From: Mycobacterium sp. NAZ190054
GTDB lineage: Bacteria > Actinomycetota > Actinomycetes > Mycobacteriales > Mycobacteriaceae
Assembly: GCF_001545925.1 (NCBI RefSeq)
Contig: NZ_LMVQ01000190.1
Coordinates: forward strand, 1 to 35,577
DNA length: 35,577 nucleotides
Reading direction: 5' to 3'
Within the stretch, counting starts at the first letter, position 1, and every line of letters begins with the position of its first letter. A program made the translations under genes and the position numbers. Shown here in pieces: positions 9,155 to 17,710 of the stretch. Below the pieces are notes generated by a model, which saw nothing but the letters and a program-made list of their open reading frames with translations, had not been told where the DNA came from and ran no database searches.

Positions 9155-10591
9155 GTGGCAGAACAGACCGCCGACGACATCATCAAGCTGATCAAGGACG
9201 AACAGGTCGAGTACGTCGACGTCCGATTCTGTGATCTGCCTGGCGTCGTCCAGCACTTCTCGATCCCCGCATCGGCGTTCGACGAGAGCGTGTTCGAGGA
9301 CGGCCTCGCGTTTGACGGTTCGTCGGTCCGCGGCTTCCAGTCGATCCACGAGTCGGACATGATGCTGCTGCCCGACCCCGCCACCGCGCGTATCGATCCG
9401 TTCCGCGCCGCCAAGACGCTGAACATCAACTTCTTCGTGCACGACCCGTTCACGCGTGAGGCCTACTCCCGTGACCCGCGCAACGTCGCCCGCAAGGCGG
9501 AGAACTACCTGGCCAGCACGGGTATCGCCGACACGGCGTTCTTCGGCGCCGAGGCCGAGTTCTACATCTTCGACTCGGTGAGCTTCGATTCGCGCATCAA
9601 CGGCACGTTCTACGAGGTGGACTCGGAGTCGGGATGGTGGAACACCGGCGAGCCGCTCGAGGCCGACGGCAGCCCGAACCGTGGCTACAAGGTCCGCCCC
9701 AAGGGCGGTTACTTCCCCGTCGCGCCGTACGACCACTATGTCGACCTGCGCGACGAGATGGCCACCAACCTGCAGAACGCCGGCTTCACCCTCGAACGCG
9801 GACACCACGAGGTGGGCACCGCCGGCCAGGCCGAGATCAACTACAAGTTCAACACGCTGCTGCACGCAGCCGATGACGTGCTGCTGTTCAAGTACATCAT
9901 CAAGAACACGGCGTGGGCCAACGGCAAGACCGTCACCTTCATGCCCAAGCCGCTCTTCGGTGACAACGGTTCGGGCATGCACGCTCACCAGTCGCTGTGG
10001 AAAGACGGCAAGCCGTTGTTCCACGACGAGTCGGGTTACGCCGGGCTGTCGGACATGGCCCGCCACTACATCGGCGGCATCCTGCACCACGCGCCGTCGC
10101 TGCTGGCGTTCACCAACCCGACGGTGAACTCCTACAAGCGTCTGGTGCCGGGCTACGAAGCGCCGATCAACCTGGTGTACAGCCAGCGCAACCGGTCCGC
10201 CTGCGTCCGGATCCCGATCACCGGCAACAACCCGAAGGCCAAGCGTCTCGAGTTCCGCTGCCCGGACAGCTCGGGCAACCCGTACCTGGCGTTCGCGGCG
10301 ATGCTGATGGCCGGCATCGACGGCATCAAGAAGAAGATCGAGCCGCTGGCCCCGGTCGACAAGGACCTCTACGAGCTCCCGCCCGAGGAGGCCGCGAACA
10401 TCCCGCAGGCACCGACGTCACTGGCAGCGGTGATCGACAAGCTCGAAGAGGACCACGAGTACCTCACCGAGGGCGGGGTGTTCACCACGGACCTGATCGA
10501 GACCTGGATCTCCTACAAGCGGGAGAACGAGATCATGCCGATCCAGATCCGTCCTCACCCGTACGAGTTCTCGCTGTACTACGACGTGTAA
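9155..10591 (+). CDS. glnA1: Glutamine synthetase type I GlnA1
   Basis: ATP-dependent synthesis of glutamine from glutamate and ammonium, the main nitrogen assimilation step; a dodecamer in the cytoplasm and partly exported in pathogenic mycobacteria. The length, 478 residues, is that of M. tuberculosis GlnA1. Conserved elements include [40 protein letters not shown] (ATP and Glu binding) and [10 protein letters not shown]. The adenylylation site is Tyr406 in DLYELPPEE, so the enzyme is of the GlnE-regulated class, although no glnE is seen in this window. The GTG start follows an AAAGGAGAG ribosome site. It has GlnR-like boxes upstream. Confidence 0.98.
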   Translation: MAEQTADDIIKLIKDEQVEYVDVRFCDLPGVVQHFSIPASAFDESVFEDGLAFDGSSVRGFQSIHESDMMLLPDPATARIDPFRAAKTLNINFFVHDPFTREAYSRDPRNVARKAENYLASTGIADTAFFGAEAEFYIFDSVSFDSRINGTFYEVDSESGWWNTGEPLEADGSPNRGYKVRPKGGYFPVAPYDHYVDLRDEMATNLQNAGFTLERGHHEVGTAGQAEINYKFNTLLHAADDVLLFKYIIKNTAWANGKTVTFMPKPLFGDNGSGMHAHQSLWKDGKPLFHDESGYAGLSDMARHYIGGILHHAPSLLAFTNPTVNSYKRLVPGYEAPINLVYSQRNRSACVRIPITGNNPKAKRLEFRCPDSSGNPYLAFAAMLMAGIDGIKKKIEPLAPVDKDLYELPPEEAANIPQAPTSLAAVIDKLEEDHEYLTEGGVFTTDLIETWISYKRENEIMPIQIRPHPYEFSLYYDV

Positions 10592-10655
10592 GTCGGCCCG
10601 CCGACGCGACGTGTAAGTCGGCCCGCCGACGCGACGTGTAAGTCGGCCCGCCGAC
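10583..10655 (+). repeat. Three tandem copies of a 25-bp unit spanning the glnA1 stop codon
   Basis: A 23-bp sequence beginning GACGTGTAAGTCGG occurs at 10583-10605, 10608-10630 and 10633-10655, separated by GC each time, with no mismatch. The first copy holds the last codons and stop of glnA1 (GAC GTG TAA), so the gene end has been copied twice downstream. Each copy contains a short palindrome GTCGGC-CC-GCCGAC. It ends seven bases before the terminator hairpin. Confidence 0.9.
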
Positions 10656-10661
10656 AAGACT

Positions 10662-10700
10662 CCGCCCGCGCTGCTCTCGGCAGCGCGGGCGGTTTCGTTT
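10662..10700 (+). terminator. Intrinsic terminator after glnA1
   Basis: A perfect 13-bp stem (CCGCCCGCGCTGC at 10662-10674 pairing with 10680-10692) with a 5-base loop, followed by TTTCGTTT. This is the strongest terminator-like structure in the window and separates glnA1 from the island. Confidence 0.85.
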
Positions 10701-10713
10701 CACGGCACTCGCG

Positions 10714-11166
10714 TCAGGCGTCCCAGGCGGTTCCACAGTCCGGGCATCCGTACAGGTTGGCCGCGTCCTGGAAACCGGGCGCGACGTGCTGGTCGGCCGG
10801 ACCGAGCAATTCGGCCTCGGTGGAACCACATTCCGGACAGACCTGGTTGTACACCCGGGGCCGCGCGCCACGGTCGTAGGTGACCCCGATGACGATCACG
10901 CCACCGTCGGTGGAGTCGACCAACCGGGCCAGCCCCTCGTCGGGATGCGCTTCGAGGTCCTCACGCCGGATCGTGACGACCAACTGCTCGCCCTGCGGCA
11001 GGCGACTGCGGACCTGTTCCTCGGTGAGGGCGACGACATCGTCCGGTGAGTTCCGCAATGCCCGCCCCGCGACCGGCATCCACATCCCCGCGGTCAGCAC
11101 CGCCCCCGCCGGCAGCGCCTCGCTGACGATCTCGTTCTCCCACGGTTGCCGGTCGAGTTCTGTCAT
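10714..11166 (-). CDS. Unknown protein with a C-terminal zinc ribbon
   Basis: A 150-residue protein. The last 45 residues hold CPECG (C110, C113) and CPDCG (C141, C144), a four-cysteine zinc-ribbon pair separated by 27 residues. The first 100 residues have no motif I recognise; they contain two hydrophobic strands (AVLTAGMWMPVAG and DGGVIVIGVTY) and no membrane segment or signal peptide. ATG 11166 is preceded by AGGAG at good spacing. It diverges from the cupin gene, and operator-like site A lies between them, so the two are probably controlled together. A role in metal handling, nucleic-acid binding or as a small enzyme partner are all possible; no function can be assigned. Confidence 0.72.
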   Translation of the reverse strand: MTELDRQPWENEIVSEALPAGAVLTAGMWMPVAGRALRNSPDDVVALTEEQVRSRLPQGEQLVVTIRREDLEAHPDEGLARLVDSTDGGVIVIGVTYDRGARPRVYNQVCPECGSTEAELLGPADQHVAPGFQDAANLYGCPDCGTAWDA

Positions 11167-11253
11167 TGCCGCTCCTGCTCTGAAGTGATGCCATCTGTCC
11201 GGTTCGGCAGCGTCCACGCGGCCCATCCCAACCGGATTTCACCGCCGCAGCGG

Positions 11254-11281
11254 TTGACCTCAAGATTGTATCTATTATTCT
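11254..11281 (+). promoter_or_regulatory. Operator-like site A and promoter for the cupin gene
   Basis: TTGACC (11254-11259) and TATTCT (11276-11281) with a 16-base spacer form a good promoter towards the cupin gene. Site A, TTGTATCTATTATTCT at 11266-11281, fits the shared island motif TTGNAT-N4-NAT and covers the spacer and -10, as a repressor site would. The divergent Zn-ribbon gene starts 100 bases away. Confidence 0.5.
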
Positions 11282-11335
11282 AAATCGAACGGGCGCATCC
11301 GTCCGTACTCGCGCCAAGGAGGAAGGCCCCAGGTA

Positions 11336-11854
11336 ATGCCAGAGAAAAAGATCGAATCGGTCGAGGACATCGAGATCCGCGATCAGGCGCTCAGCGAGAC
11401 CGCCAACAGCGAGATGACCAACCGCGAACAGTGGAACCGGAAGAACCCGCCCACCGAAGCGGTCATCATCAAAGACCTCAAGACCACCGAGCTCACCCCC
11501 CGCGAGTACCGAAACACCAAGGCGCGCTTCTACCGGCTGGGCGGCGACATCCGGCTCCAGCCGCACGTGAGCGAGCTGCCCCCCAAGGGCGAGTCGGTCA
11601 ACCACCGCCACACCACCGAGGCCGTCATCTACATCGTGCGCGGCGTCGGCCACACCATCATCAGCTGGGACGGCGTCAACAAGCAGCGCATCGACTGGGA
11701 GGAAGGCGACATGTTCAGCTTCCCGGTCTGGATGTGGCACCAGCACTTCAACGACAGCGACACCGAGGTCGCCCGCTACCTCGCCGTCCAGGACACCTTC
11801 GCCGTCAAAGCCCTCGGACTGCACCAGATCGAACGCTTCCCCGAGAACGGCTGA
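11336..11854 (+). CDS. Cupin-domain protein (metal-binding, dioxygenase-like)
   Basis: A 172-residue single-cupin protein. An acidic, helical N-terminus (~1-60) precedes the beta barrel. Cupin motif 1 is GESVNHRHTTEAVIYIVRG (metal ligands H90, H92, E96) and motif 2 is GDMFSFPVWMWHQHF (H135 or H137). All ligands are present, so a metal-dependent enzyme such as a gentisate-type dioxygenase or isomerase is plausible, though a sensor or storage role cannot be excluded. No signal peptide is seen. The ATG follows AAGGAGGAAGG. It stands alone between a promoter with site A and a strong hairpin. Confidence 0.82.
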   Translation: MPEKKIESVEDIEIRDQALSETANSEMTNREQWNRKNPPTEAVIIKDLKTTELTPREYRNTKARFYRLGGDIRLQPHVSELPPKGESVNHRHTTEAVIYIVRGVGHTIISWDGVNKQRIDWEEGDMFSFPVWMWHQHFNDSDTEVARYLAVQDTFAVKALGLHQIERFPENG

Positions 11855-11875
11855 CCCGGCAGCAGCCCTTCCACC

Positions 11876-11919
11876 GAAGGCCGCACCGCCGCCTCGCACG
11901 AGGCCGCGGTGCGGCCTTC
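11876..11919 (+). terminator. Hairpin after the cupin gene
   Basis: A perfect 14-bp stem, GAAGGCCGCACCGC (11876-11889) pairing with 11906-11919, capped by an inner GCCTCG-CA-CGAGGC hairpin. The downstream T content is modest (TGGCGTTT), so it is a probable rather than certain terminator. Confidence 0.7.
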
Positions 11920-11938
11920 TGGCGTTTAAGCCCAAGTG

Positions 11939-11962
11939 ACACAACGAATTTGACAATTGTGT
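11939..11962. promoter_or_regulatory. Inverted repeat around a consensus -35 upstream of ggt
   Basis: ACACAA (11939-11944) and TTGTGT (11957-11962) form a 6-bp inverted repeat with a 12-base centre that contains TTGACA (11950-11955), a perfect -35 hexamer. No matching -10 is seen at 16-18 bases, so it may be a regulator site rather than the core promoter. Confidence 0.35.
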
Positions 11963-12003
11963 TAAACCTGGCTGGAACTGCGCGATTCCAGCTCGCAATC
12001 AAC

Positions 12004-12019
12004 TTGGATACCGTATCTT
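12004..12019 (+). promoter_or_regulatory. Operator-like site B, overlapping the -10 of the ggt operon
   Basis: TTGGATACCGTATCTT contains the perfect dyad GATAC-C-GTATC and the shared TTGNAT start. TATCTT (12014-12019) fits a -10 and would place transcription start almost on the ATG at 12029, which has no ribosome-binding site. This suggests a leaderless mRNA that a bound regulator would block. Confidence 0.5.
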
Positions 12020-12028
12020 TCATTCACG

Positions 12029-13666
12029 ATGCCTTCCTATCTGACCGGTTCTGCCGTCGTCTGCCCGCAGCCGGTGGTGGCCGACGCCGCTGCCGAGATT
12101 CTCGCGGCCGGTGGTAACGCCGTCGACGCCGCTGTCGCCGGGATGGCGATGCAGGGCGTCGTCGACCCCCTGATGTGCGGCCTCGGGGGTTACGGCGTGA
12201 TGACCGTGCACGAGGCGGCGACCGGTCGCAACACCGTTCTGGATTTCTTCGCCCGCGCGCCGTACAGCGTCGAAGAGGGCGCCGCCCAGGGCGATCTGGT
12301 GCGCGAGTTCACCTACGACTACGGCTTCGTCGTCGAAGACGGACACAACGAGATCGGTCACCGTAGTGTGGCCACGCCGGGCACCGTTGCGGGGATGGCG
12401 ACCGCCCTACGGATGTTCGGCTCCATGCCGTGGTCGGCGGTGCTCGAACCTGCTGCCGCCCTCGCCGAGGACGGTTTCGCCCTCTCCCCCGCCCAGCAGT
12501 CGTCGTGGTACTCCGACGACGGTCCGGACAAACCCGGTGGGTTGCAGCGGATGTCGTACTCCGCGACCGGACGTGACCTCTACACCGACGACGGCCGGCC
12601 GCTGCCTGTAGGGCATCGGGTGCGCAATCCCGACCTCGCGTCGACCTTGCGCCACCTGATTCGGCACGGCCCCGAGGAGTTCTACCGGGGTGCGTTGGCC
12701 GACGCCATGGTCGCCGACCTGCAGAAGCACGAAAGCCTGTTGAGCGCAGCTGATTTCGACAAGTTCGCGGTCGCCGAGAGTGCGCCGCTGACAGCCCGGT
12801 ACCGCGGTGCGACGCTGATGTTTCCCGGATATCCCGGGGGCGGGGTCAGCATCCTGGGTGCGTTGAATCTGCTGGCGCTGCGCGATCAGGGTTCCGAGTG
12901 GCCGACCGCAGACGCGGTCGGCGACGTCACGGCCGCGCTGCATGCGGCCCTGGAGGACAAGTTCGCTTACCTGGCCGGTAGCCGCGACCAGCCGATCCCG
13001 GTCGACATGTTGATCTCCGAGGAGTACGCACGGTTGCGCGCGGCGATGCCCGCGGGGTGGCGACCGGACCCGGAGTCGGTGCGGTTGCACGCGGCCGAGC
13101 CGCGCTCGACCACGCATATCGCCGTCGTGGACGGCCACGGTAACGCCGTCGCCGCCACTCACACACTGGCCTCCGGCAGCGGGGTGATCACCCCCGGCCT
13201 GGGGTTCATGTTCAACAACTTCATGCACGGCTACGATCCGCGCCCGGGCCGGTGGAACTCCCTGCGGCCCGGCGCCACCCGGGCCGCCTCGATGTCGCCC
13301 GGCCTGGTGTTCGACGAGCACCGGCAGCTGACGGGAGTGGTGGGCGCGTCCGGTTCGACGCGGATCGTCAGCGCGCTCGTGCAGGTCCTCTCCCACCTGA
13401 TCGACCGCGGCTGGGATCCCTGGCGCGCGGTCGCAGCGCCGCGGGTGAATGTTCAGCTCGACGGATCGGTGCAGTGCGAGGGCCGTCTTCCCGGCGCCGT
13501 GGTGGGCGCGATCGAACAGTCCGGGCGGCGCGTGCGCAAGCACCTCGCCAATTACGACCCGTACTTCGGCAAGGCCCACGTGCTGTGGCGCGACCCCTCG
13601 TCGGGCCGCTGGTCCGGTGCGGCCGACCCGCGCGGCGATGGAGGCACAGCAATCGTGGCGGCGTGA
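12029..13666 (+). CDS. Gamma-glutamyltransferase family protein
   Basis: An Ntn-hydrolase precursor of 545 residues that should cut itself before Thr361 (STTHIAVVDGHGNAVAATHTL, split in the family as ...S/TTH...), the nucleophile of gamma-glutamyl transpeptidases. Other family marks are AAGGNAVDAAVA (27-37), ATPGTVAGM (~115-123), FPGYPGGGVSILGALN (265-280) and the glycine-rich SGSGVITPGLGFMFNN after the nucleophile. It has no signal peptide, unlike secreted glutathione-degrading enzymes, so it likely acts in the cytoplasm, on a gamma-glutamyl or other amide compound. It heads an operon with an ABC importer 56 bases downstream, which suggests that the importer brings in its substrate. ATG 12029 has no ribosome site and may be leaderless. 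Confidence 0.88.
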   Translation: MPSYLTGSAVVCPQPVVADAAAEILAAGGNAVDAAVAGMAMQGVVDPLMCGLGGYGVMTVHEAATGRNTVLDFFARAPYSVEEGAAQGDLVREFTYDYGFVVEDGHNEIGHRSVATPGTVAGMATALRMFGSMPWSAVLEPAAALAEDGFALSPAQQSSWYSDDGPDKPGGLQRMSYSATGRDLYTDDGRPLPVGHRVRNPDLASTLRHLIRHGPEEFYRGALADAMVADLQKHESLLSAADFDKFAVAESAPLTARYRGATLMFPGYPGGGVSILGALNLLALRDQGSEWPTADAVGDVTAALHAALEDKFAYLAGSRDQPIPVDMLISEEYARLRAAMPAGWRPDPESVRLHAAEPRSTTHIAVVDGHGNAVAATHTLASGSGVITPGLGFMFNNFMHGYDPRPGRWNSLRPGATRAASMSPGLVFDEHRQLTGVVGASGSTRIVSALVQVLSHLIDRGWDPWRAVAAPRVNVQLDGSVQCEGRLPGAVVGAIEQSGRRVRKHLANYDPYFGKAHVLWRDPSSGRWSGAADPRGDGGTAIVAA

Positions 13667-13722
13667 CAACGCATTTCAGTATCCGTCCAGAGCAACACGA
13701 CCCGCAATCATCGGAGGTAGAA

Positions 13723-14799
13723 GTGGCAACATCGATCTCGCGCAGCGCGCAGCTGGCCGTACTGGCCGCGGCCACGCTGGCCATCACCACGGCCTGTAGC
13801 GATCCCGAGGCCGGCACGGCCGACAGCTCGGCGAGCCCGGACGGATCGGCGGCTCCTGCGGTCGCCGGCAGCATCGAGGAGGTCTGCGCGGCGGCACAGG
13901 AGGAAGGTGAGCTGGTTTCGTGGAACAGCGAATCTCCCGAGGCCTATCAGCAGATCTTCGACGCGTTCGCCGAAACCTACCCGGGCATCACGCTGACATC
14001 GGTGGAGGTTCGCCCCGATGACCTCGTCCAGAAGCTCGTCACCGAGGCGTCGGCGGGACGGCCCAGTGGCGTCGACGCGATCTCGGTGACGATGGACAAA
14101 GCCGGCCCGCTGCTCGACAACAACCTCATCAACGGCGATATCGACTACACCGCCATGGGAGTCGACCCCGGCCACGTCTCCGACGGAAACCTGGTGCGCA
14201 CCGAGCGCATCGCCATCGGTCTTTCGTACAACACCAACGAAGTTCGGCCCGAGGAGCTGCCCAACACCTGGGACGAACTGGTCGATTCCAAATGGGAGGG
14301 ACGCGTGGTCGTCGACCCGCGGGGCGACCCACTGCAGCTGCTGGCCGTGGTCTGGGGCAAGGACCAGACGGTCGACTACGTCACCAGACTGCGTGACACC
14401 GTCCGGCCGCAGGTCGTGCAGGGCGCCACCGCGGGCCTGCTGACCGTCGCCAGCGGCGAGAACGCACTCACCACCAACGGCCGCTCGGCGGAGACCGCCG
14501 AGCAGCAGGCCAAGGGCGCACCCGTCGCGATCAAGTACCTCGACGTCGTGCCGGCCGTCGACTACTACACCGCGGTGCCGACCAGCGCGCCGCACCCGAA
14601 CGCCGGTGCCTGCTGGGCGGCCTGGCTCAACAGCGATGAGGGCCGGGCGGCGAAGCAGGAGTACGCGTTCAAGGGCAACGTCGACCTGCCGCCGGAGGCC
14701 GGCTCGAGCGAGGTGGCGGCCATCGACAGCCCGGAGAGCGCCACCGTCGCGACGGAGACGGCCGAGGGCATCAGTGCTGTCTGGGCCGGTCGCGCCTAG
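13723..14799 (+). CDS. ABC importer substrate-binding lipoprotein (family 1, ferric/organic type)
   Basis: A 358-residue extracellular solute-binding protein. The signal peptide ends in a lipobox TTAC (Cys26), followed by a Ser/Ala/Gly-rich linker, so it is a lipoprotein on the outside of the membrane. The body (CAAAQEEGELVSWNSESPEA, FAETYPGITLTSVEV, AVPTSAPHPNAGACWAAWL) has the layout of FbpA/PotD/PhnS-like binding proteins. This class binds ferric iron, phosphonates, polyamines or other small anions and amines, so the ligand cannot be told. GTG 13723 follows GGAGG at 6 bases. The ATPase gene begins 2 bases after the stop. Confidence 0.88.
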   Translation: MATSISRSAQLAVLAAATLAITTACSDPEAGTADSSASPDGSAAPAVAGSIEEVCAAAQEEGELVSWNSESPEAYQQIFDAFAETYPGITLTSVEVRPDDLVQKLVTEASAGRPSGVDAISVTMDKAGPLLDNNLINGDIDYTAMGVDPGHVSDGNLVRTERIAIGLSYNTNEVRPEELPNTWDELVDSKWEGRVVVDPRGDPLQLLAVVWGKDQTVDYVTRLRDTVRPQVVQGATAGLLTVASGENALTTNGRSAETAEQQAKGAPVAIKYLDVVPAVDYYTAVPTSAPHPNAGACWAAWLNSDEGRAAKQEYAFKGNVDLPPEAGSSEVAAIDSPESATVATETAEGISAVWAGRA

Positions 14800-14801
14800 C
14801 G

Positions 14802-15917
14802 ATGATCCGCGTCGACACACTACGTAAGCGATTTCCCGACCAGAACACCATCGTCCGGGCGGTCGACGACATCTCGTTCGAGGTCGAGCAGGGCGCGCTG
14901 TACGCCCTGCTCGGTCCGAGCGGATGCGGTAAGACCACCACGCTGCGGTGTGTGGCCGGTCTCGAACGCCCGGATTCGGGCACGATCGTGCTGGGCGACA
15001 CCGTGGTCAACGGCCCGTCGAAGTTCCTCCCGACACACGAGCGTGATCTCGGCATGGTGTTCCAGAGCTATGCGATCTGGCCGCACATGACGGTGTTCGA
15101 GAACGCCGCATTCCCCCTGCGGGTCGCTGGCAAGCGGGTCAACAAGGCCAAGGTCGACGAGGCGGTGAGCGAGGCGTTGATGCTCGTCGGCCTCACCGGC
15201 AAGGAGAACCGGATGGCCACGCAGCTGTCCGGCGGTCAGCAGCAACGACTTTCGCTGGCGCGGGCACTCGTGCGCAGGCCGACCGTGCTGCTGCTCGACG
15301 AGCCCCTGTCCAACCTCGATGCCAAGCTTCGTGAGCACATGCGCCAGGAGATCCGGCAGTTGCAGCAGCGGCTCAAGATCACGACGTTGTTCGTCACCCA
15401 TGACCAGGTCGAAGCTCTCGCGATGGCCGACCGGGTGGCCGTGCTCAGGGACGGCCGTATCGAACAAGAAGCCACACCGAAAGAGATCTACAACGAACCG
15501 AACTCGGATTTCGTCGCCGGCTTCGTCGGGGCCACCAACCTGATCAAGGGCACCGTGCTGGAGTGGAGCACCGACACGACGCTACTGGAGACCAAGTTCG
15601 GCCAACTGGCGGCGGTGTCGGGCATCGACCGCCTCCAGGAAGGCGCCGAGGTCACCGTCGCGGTCCGACCGGAGGACCTGCGGCTGGTGGAGGACTCGCC
15701 GGAGAACCGCGGCGTCCCCAACGCCTGGCCTGTGGAGGTGATGTTCGCATCGTTCACGGGCGCCATCACCGAGTTCAAGGTGATCACCGACAGCGGTCAG
15801 GAGCTGACCGTGCGGAGCCCGTCGCGCGGCGCCATCGCCCGACGGCACGTGATCATGCACGCCGAGCGGGAGGTGTGCCGGATCCTGCCCGAGTCCAGCA
15901 CGCTCGAGAACGCATGA
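14802..15917 (+). CDS. ABC importer ATPase with TOBE domain
   Basis: A 371-residue ATP-binding subunit of the PotA/FbpC/MalK type. Walker A is GPSGCGKTT (38-46), Q-loop Q88, signature LSGGQQQR (142-149), Walker B VLLLDEP (162-168) with D-loop SNLD, and H-loop VTHDQ. Residues ~240-371 form a C-terminal TOBE-like regulatory domain. It powers import through the fused permease encoded next, whose ATG overlaps its stop (ATGA). Confidence 0.95.
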   Translation: MIRVDTLRKRFPDQNTIVRAVDDISFEVEQGALYALLGPSGCGKTTTLRCVAGLERPDSGTIVLGDTVVNGPSKFLPTHERDLGMVFQSYAIWPHMTVFENAAFPLRVAGKRVNKAKVDEAVSEALMLVGLTGKENRMATQLSGGQQQRLSLARALVRRPTVLLLDEPLSNLDAKLREHMRQEIRQLQQRLKITTLFVTHDQVEALAMADRVAVLRDGRIEQEATPKEIYNEPNSDFVAGFVGATNLIKGTVLEWSTDTTLLETKFGQLAAVSGIDRLQEGAEVTVAVRPEDLRLVEDSPENRGVPNAWPVEVMFASFTGAITEFKVITDSGQELTVRSPSRGAIARRHVIMHAEREVCRILPESSTLENA

Positions 15918-17710
15918 ACCTGCTGCGGGGACGGGTCGGCCAGTTCTCCACCCGGTTGATCGTGCTGTTCGCGATGCTCTACCTGGTCGTCGTGCCGCTC
16001 GTCATCCTGGTGCTGGCGAGCCTGCGCGATCAGGGTGGTGGCCTTCCGTTCGGGAGCAGGAGCTTCTGGAGCGCCGTCCATTACCGGGAGGTGTTCCTCA
16101 ACGCCCGCACCTGGGAATTGGTGTGGAACACAGTGCTGTTGTCGTTCGGCGCGCTGGCGCTGGCGTTCGCGATCAGCCTGGTGGCGGCATGGCTGGTGGA
16201 GCGCACCAACCTTCCGGCGCAGGGCTTCGTGTTCGTGATGATCATCGCCGGCATCGGCACGCCGGGGTTCATCTCCGCCATCGCCTGGACGCTGCTGCTC
16301 AATCCGAGCAACGGTGTCATCAACGTCTGGCTGCGGGACGTGTTCGGTTTCAGCGGCACCGGGCCGCTCAACATCTCCACCCTGGCCGGGATGATCTTCG
16401 TCGAAGGGCTCGGCCTGGTCCCGGTCACCTTCCTGCTGCTGACCGCCGCGTTCCGCGCACTCGACTCAACACTCGAAGACGCGGCTCTGCTCAGTGGCGC
16501 GCACCCGCGACTGGTGGCGCGAAAGATCACCCTCCCGCTGCTCACCCCAGCGATCGTGTCGGCGTTCGTCTACCAGTTCGCCACCACCATCGAATCTTTC
16601 GACGTGCCCGTGACCATCGGGTTGCGGAACAACATCGTGGTGCTCCCGACGGAGATCTACCTTCAGGTGCAGCCCTCGGTCGGCCTGCCGCAGTACGGGC
16701 TGGCCAGCACCTACGGCATCCTGCTGATCGCCATCATCTTGATTCCGCTGTTCTACTACCAGCGCATCATCAGCCGCACGGAGCGCTACGCGACGGTGTC
16801 CGGCAACGCCTACCGGATCCGCCGGGTCGAGCTCGGGTTACGCGGGAAGATCGCCGGGCTGTCGTTCCTGAGCGTCTACGTCCTGCTGAGTTTCGTCCTG
16901 CCGACGCTGATTCTGCTCTACACCAGTCTGCACCCGTTCTACTCGGTGCCGACCTTGGAGACGATCGCCCAGAGCAGTCTGGACGCCTACCGGACGGTCA
17001 TCGGGAGCGCATCGTTCATCGATTCGTTGTCGAACACCCTGATCGTCGGAGTGGCGACGGGGCTGGCCACCATGACCCTCGCCGCGTTGGTGTCCTGGAT
17101 CGTGGTGCGCAGCAGGACGATCCTGCGTTCGGTGCTCGACGTCCTGGCCTTCATCCCGCACGCGATCCCGGCGATGGTGATGGGCCTGGCGGTGGCACTG
17201 ATCTACCTGTACCTCACGCTGCCGGTCTACGGCACGATCTGGATCATCGTCATCGCGCTGCTGACGCGCTACCTTGCGCTGGCCACCCGGCAGATGAACA
17301 CCGGAATCGGTGCGATCAAGCAGGAACTGGAAGAGGCCGGGGCCGCCAGTGGCGCGTCGGGATTCCACACGTTCTGGCGCATCCTGGTGCCGCTGGCGAT
17401 GCCGTCGTATGTCAACGGCTTCCTGCTGGTCGCGCTGCTGAGTGTGAAGAACCTGTCGATTCCGCTGATCCTGGGTGGCGCTGACAGCAGCATGCTGGCG
17501 ACGATGATCTGGAACCGTTGGGACAACGGTGACACCGCGTCGACAGGCGCCCTGTCGATCATCATCATGGTGATCACGCTGATCCTCGGCGCGTTGTCCT
17601 TCGTGGCGGGTCGGTGGACGCCTGGTGCGCGGAAAGCCAAGCGCCGGAACGCATCCGTGGATCGTTCCACCGCCGAGCCGCAGCCGGCGATGGCCGCGGT
17701 CCCTCGGTGA
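15914..17710 (+). CDS. ABC importer permease, two fused permease domains
   Basis: A 598-residue membrane protein made of two homologous binding-protein-dependent permease domains, each with about six membrane segments, so it supplies the whole channel alone, as in FbpB-type iron transporters. Each half carries the cytoplasmic coupling helix that contacts the ATPase: LEDAALLSGAHPRLVARKI in the first half and LEEAGAASGASGFHTFWRI in the second. It is coupled to the ATPase gene (ATGA) and to the MFS gene after it (GTGA), so the entire importer and exporter set is translated as a unit. Confidence 0.93.
   Translation: MNLLRGRVGQFSTRLIVLFAMLYLVVVPLVILVLASLRDQGGGLPFGSRSFWSAVHYREVFLNARTWELVWNTVLLSFGALALAFAISLVAAWLVERTNLPAQGFVFVMIIAGIGTPGFISAIAWTLLLNPSNGVINVWLRDVFGFSGTGPLNISTLAGMIFVEGLGLVPVTFLLLTAAFRALDSTLEDAALLSGAHPRLVARKITLPLLTPAIVSAFVYQFATTIESFDVPVTIGLRNNIVVLPTEIYLQVQPSVGLPQYGLASTYGILLIAIILIPLFYYQRIISRTERYATVSGNAYRIRRVELGLRGKIAGLSFLSVYVLLSFVLPTLILLYTSLHPFYSVPTLETIAQSSLDAYRTVIGSASFIDSLSNTLIVGVATGLATMTLAALVSWIVVRSRTILRSVLDVLAFIPHAIPAMVMGLAVALIYLYLTLPVYGTIWIIVIALLTRYLALATRQMNTGIGAIKQELEEAGAASGASGFHTFWRILVPLAMPSYVNGFLLVALLSVKNLSIPLILGGADSSMLATMIWNRWDNGDTASTGALSIIIMVITLILGALSFVAGRWTPGARKAKRRNASVDRSTAEPQPAMAAVPR

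Noticed and set aside
10583-10655. CRISPR array
   Set aside because: Repeat units are separated by only two bases, so there are no spacers.
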